From Bryobacterales bacterium (lineage in GTDB: Bacteria > Acidobacteriota > Terriglobia > Bryobacterales > UBA6623), in contig JAPPMB010000064.1 in NCBI GenBank assembly GCA_028819255.1, forward strand, positions 62,001 to 126,000: DNA of 64,000 bases, given 5' to 3'. Both the position numbers and the translations under genes were made by a program. The notes under the pieces were generated by a model that was given only the letters and a program-made list of their open reading frames with translations, had not been told where the DNA came from and did not search any database. Below, one piece after another: positions 61,913 through 64,000 of the stretch (position 1 is its first letter; each line of letters begins with the position of its first letter).

Positions 61913-62670
61913 GTTCCGCCGTCACGCCCCGTGGCCGCCGGGCGGGCGCCGATGGACCGTCCGGTCAGGATCGCGTAGTAGGGCCGGCATTCCTCCAGCA
62001 AGGGGCCGAGTTTGCCCGGAAACGGCTCGGTCCTCGCGCGGTACGGCTGAAAGTGCGTTGTGCGATGCGCATTCCGGTACCATTCCGACGCCCAGACACC
62101 ATCGTACGCCTTGGGGCCGGACGGCCATCGCAGCATGGATCGGTCGAACGGTATTCGCAGGTGAGCGCAGAGCGCGCGCAGCGTGCCCGGGGGATCAAGG
62201 AGCAGATTGCGGGATTCCACGACGGCCGGCCTCTGCCCCCAACCCTCGAGCATGGAGAGGATCTCGCACTGGCGCTTGAGCCCCGTGTCGCGCAGTGTCG
62301 GGTGGCCGATCCTCCGCTGCAGCGACGGAAGCATCCGCTCGGGATCTCGCGTCAGGAAGACATTCACCGTCCGCTCCATGAATGAGAGGTCGAGATTGAC
62401 GAGGTGGTGCGCCATCTGCTTGAAGAAGAGCACCGGACGTTCGGCCGGTCCGAGAATCTCCTGACGGACCACCTCCTCGCCGTTCGCGTTCTGCGCGGCA
62501 AGGCACTCTTCGCGGAGCGGATGCTGCGCTCCCGAGACTCGAAGGAAGTGTGCGTACAGCGGCTCGTCGACGACCTCCGTGTCGCCGCGCTGGGCAAACG
62601 AGTACATCAGGGCTGTCGAGACGTTCCGGGGACCGGACCAGAGACAGATGCGCTTTACGTCCTGATGCAT
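61894..62670 (-). CDS. Sulfotransferase-like P-loop protein
   Basis: The 258-residue protein starts MHQDVKRICLWSGPRNVSTALM, a 5'-phosphosulfate-binding-like loop at the N-terminus, followed by RGDTEVVDEPLYAHFL and later FFKQMAHHLV and VNVFLTRDPERMLPSL. This matches the sulfotransferase-like family also found fused to aminotransferases in plants (BCAT-like protein 1). Members may move sulfate from PAPS, but activity of this branch is poorly established. It overlaps a glycosyltransferase gene, hinting at sulfation of a glycolipid; this is inference. ATG 62670 has GGA close upstream. Confidence 0.72.
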   Translation of the reverse strand: MHQDVKRICLWSGPRNVSTALMYSFAQRGDTEVVDEPLYAHFLRVSGAQHPLREECLAAQNANGEEVVRQEILGPAERPVLFFKQMAHHLVNLDLSFMERTVNVFLTRDPERMLPSLQRRIGHPTLRDTGLKRQCEILSMLEGWGQRPAVVESRNLLLDPPGTLRALCAHLRIPFDRSMLRWPSGPKAYDGVWASEWYRNAHRTTHFQPYRARTEPFPGKLGPLLEECRPYYAILTGRSIGARPAATGRDGGTWPPSH

Positions 62671-62858
62671 CGTTCCATCGGCACGCCGCAGTGGGGGAGG
62701 GGGGCGGCCGGGAAGCGACGGCTCGCATGAACGTCTCCGCGCAACTCGGCCGCAGACCTGCATTGTGGCACGGACCCGCGCCCGCGGCGCTCGCGCCGGG
62801 CTCTCCTGAAGCGGCGGATGCCGCCGGCCGGCGGGGAGAGTGTGGAGCCCCTGTTTGC

Positions 62859-62864
62859 CATGAT
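62859..62864 (+). promoter_or_regulatory. Candidate -10 element, leaderless start
   Basis: CATGAT is followed by 6 nt and the ATG at 62871. No Shine-Dalgarno is evident. Part of the set of leaderless-type starts. Confidence 0.33.
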
Positions 62865-62870
62865 GGGCTC

Positions 62871-64000
62871 ATGGCCGGCGCGGAATCCCCGAATGTGATC
62901 AGGCCCGGCACGGTCAGCGCCCCCGAGTTCCCGTCCGGGCTGCAGTGGCTCAATGTCGACCGGCCGCTCCGGATGGGCCAGCTGCGCGGCAAGATCGTGC
63001 TCCTGGACTTCTGGACATACTGCTGCATCAACTGCATGCACGCACTCGAGGACGTCAAGCGGCTTGAGCGCAGGTTTCCCGACGAGCTGGTTGTGATCGG
63101 GGTGCATTCGGCCAAGTTCGATGCCGAGAAGAACACCGAGCGGATCCGCGAGGCGGTCCTGCGCCACGGCATTGAGCACCCCGTCGTCAACGATTCCGAG
63201 ATGCGGGTGTGGCAGGAGTATGCGATTCGGGCATGGCCGAGCTTCATGCTGATCGATCCGCTCGGAAAGATCTTCGGCACGCATTCGGGCGAGCGCGTGT
63301 ACGACCTGTTCGAACGTGTCATCTCACAGCTGATCGAGCACTATGATGCCGAGGGCGGGATCTTGAGGCGTCCCGTGGAACCGCGGCCCGAATCGCCTCC
63401 AGCTGCGACACCCGTGCTGTCCTTCCCCGGAAAGGTCCTGGCGGACGGCGAGGGGAAGAGGCTTTTTGTGGCTGACACCAACCACCACCGAATCGTGGTG
63501 GCGTCGCTGCACGACGGGTCGGTGCTCGACACGATCGGAAGCGGCGAGTCCGGGTTCGCGGACGGCCGTTCCGCGGATGCCAAGTTCAAGCAGCCCCAGG
63601 GAATGGCCCTCGTCGGCGAAAGTCTCTATGTGGCGGACACCGGGAACCACTCGATCCGCGATGCCGACCTGACCGAGCGGACAGTGACGACGGTCGTCGG
63701 CGATGGCCGCCAGGACACGGAGTGGAGCAGCGCACCGGGTCCCGTTGCCGGACGCAGGCTGAACTCTCCATGGGATCTCGAGACTGCCCATGGCGTCCTC
63801 TTCGTGGCGATGGCCGGAAACCACCAGGTGTTCGGCATCGACCTCGAGAGCGGGTACATCGCGGGGCACGCGGGCAGCGGGCGCGAGGACCATTTGGACG
63901 GCCCGCTGCTGGCGGCGGCCCTGGCCCAGCCGACTGGCCTGACCAGCGACCGGGAGAGCCTGTTCGTCGCAGACAGCGAGGTCAGCTCCATTCGGGCCGC
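62871..64000 (+). CDS. Thioredoxin-like NHL-repeat protein (NHLRC2-like), cut by window end
   Basis: The frame runs from ATG 62871 off the end of the window (376 complete codons seen). Residues about 10-150 form a thioredoxin-like domain with YCCINC (C52-x-x-C55 active site) and AWPSFMLIDPLGKIFG. NHL beta-propeller repeats follow from about 180 (LFVADTNHHRIVVASL, LYVADTGNHSIRDADL, LFVADSEVSSIRA). The order matches NHLRC2-type proteins, in which the thioredoxin and propeller domains pack together. No signal peptide is seen, so it is probably cytoplasmic. Redox or binding function is not established. The 3' part is missing. Confidence 0.85.
   Translation, partial: MAGAESPNVIRPGTVSAPEFPSGLQWLNVDRPLRMGQLRGKIVLLDFWTYCCINCMHALEDVKRLERRFPDELVVIGVHSAKFDAEKNTERIREAVLRHGIEHPVVNDSEMRVWQEYAIRAWPSFMLIDPLGKIFGTHSGERVYDLFERVISQLIEHYDAEGGILRRPVEPRPESPPAATPVLSFPGKVLADGEGKRLFVADTNHHRIVVASLHDGSVLDTIGSGESGFADGRSADAKFKQPQGMALVGESLYVADTGNHSIRDADLTERTVTTVVGDGRQDTEWSSAPGPVAGRRLNSPWDLETAHGVLFVAMAGNHQVFGIDLESGYIAGHAGSGREDHLDGPLLAAALAQPTGLTSDRESLFVADSEVSSIRA

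Overview
The window looks like chromosomal DNA from a GC-rich, diderm bacterium, most likely an Acidobacteriota member near Bryobacter/Solibacter. The evidence is a secreted protein ending in the TIGR03437-type C-terminal domain typical of that group, an LptD outer-membrane assembly protein, two TonB/TolA-like energy transducers, a beta-barrel porin, and several Tat-exported Gfo/Idh/MocA oxidoreductases beside sulfatases and a DUF1080 protein. No rRNA, tRNA, CRISPR array or intact insertion sequence was seen. The phylum call is an inference from gene content.

Layout. 0-8 kb: a possible small CTG-start gene, an SMP-30/gluconolactonase protein, a TonB-like protein with an exact 45-residue repeat, a RidA plus PLP-enzyme operon, a secreted HExxH protein, a porin and an orphan gluconate-dehydrogenase subunit-3 protein. 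8-16 kb (minus): a CLC chloride channel coupled to a zinc-ribbon TPR membrane protein, then a YhaN/SbcC-like ATPase with a YhaO/SbcD-like nuclease. 16-25 kb (minus): lptD, an acyl-CoA dehydrogenase, holB, tmk, nagA and an AT-richer MscS channel. 25-35 kb: a glycan/lipid catabolic island (Gfo/Idh, sulfatase, DUF1080, glycerophosphodiesterase, Cys-rich membrane protein, second Gfo/Idh, M28 peptidase), then a carboxyltransferase. 35-43 kb: a large TIGR03437 protein, a small membrane protein, DedA/VTT plus SAM hydrolase, M23 peptidase and thiL. 43-54 kb (minus): SSS symporter, small membrane protein and sulfatase operon; TonB/TolA-like protein, GnnA-like oxidoreductase and PQQ propeller; nadE; two uncharacterised secreted proteins. 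54-57 kb: about 2.5 kb without a convincing gene, ending in a small promoter-driven gene. 57-64 kb: a serine hydrolase fused to a NamZ-type (DUF1343) domain, serS, a glycosyltransferase with a sulfotransferase-like protein, and the start of a thioredoxin-NHL protein cut by the window edge.

How the genes fit together. Housekeeping genes (holB, tmk, serS, nadE, thiL, lptD) are interspersed with envelope functions and with a heterotroph's tools for sulfated or modified sugars: oxidation by Gfo/Idh enzymes, desulfation, 3-keto-glycoside cleavage and sodium-coupled uptake. NagA and the AmiE/NamZ-like fusion suggest amino-sugar and muropeptide salvage.

Most distinctive observations. (1) At about ten gene starts a -10-like hexamer lies 6-9 nt before the start codon and no Shine-Dalgarno sequence is seen, which suggests widespread leaderless transcription. 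(2) A single-chain fusion joins the activities carried by the separate amiE and namZ genes of Bacillus. (3) The TonB-like protein has an exact 45-residue PWW repeat in its cytoplasmic region. (4) A 12-bp-arm palindrome lies at the end of the secreted metallopeptidase-like gene. (5) A 30-residue leader ORF overlaps the start of a small gene by ATGA.
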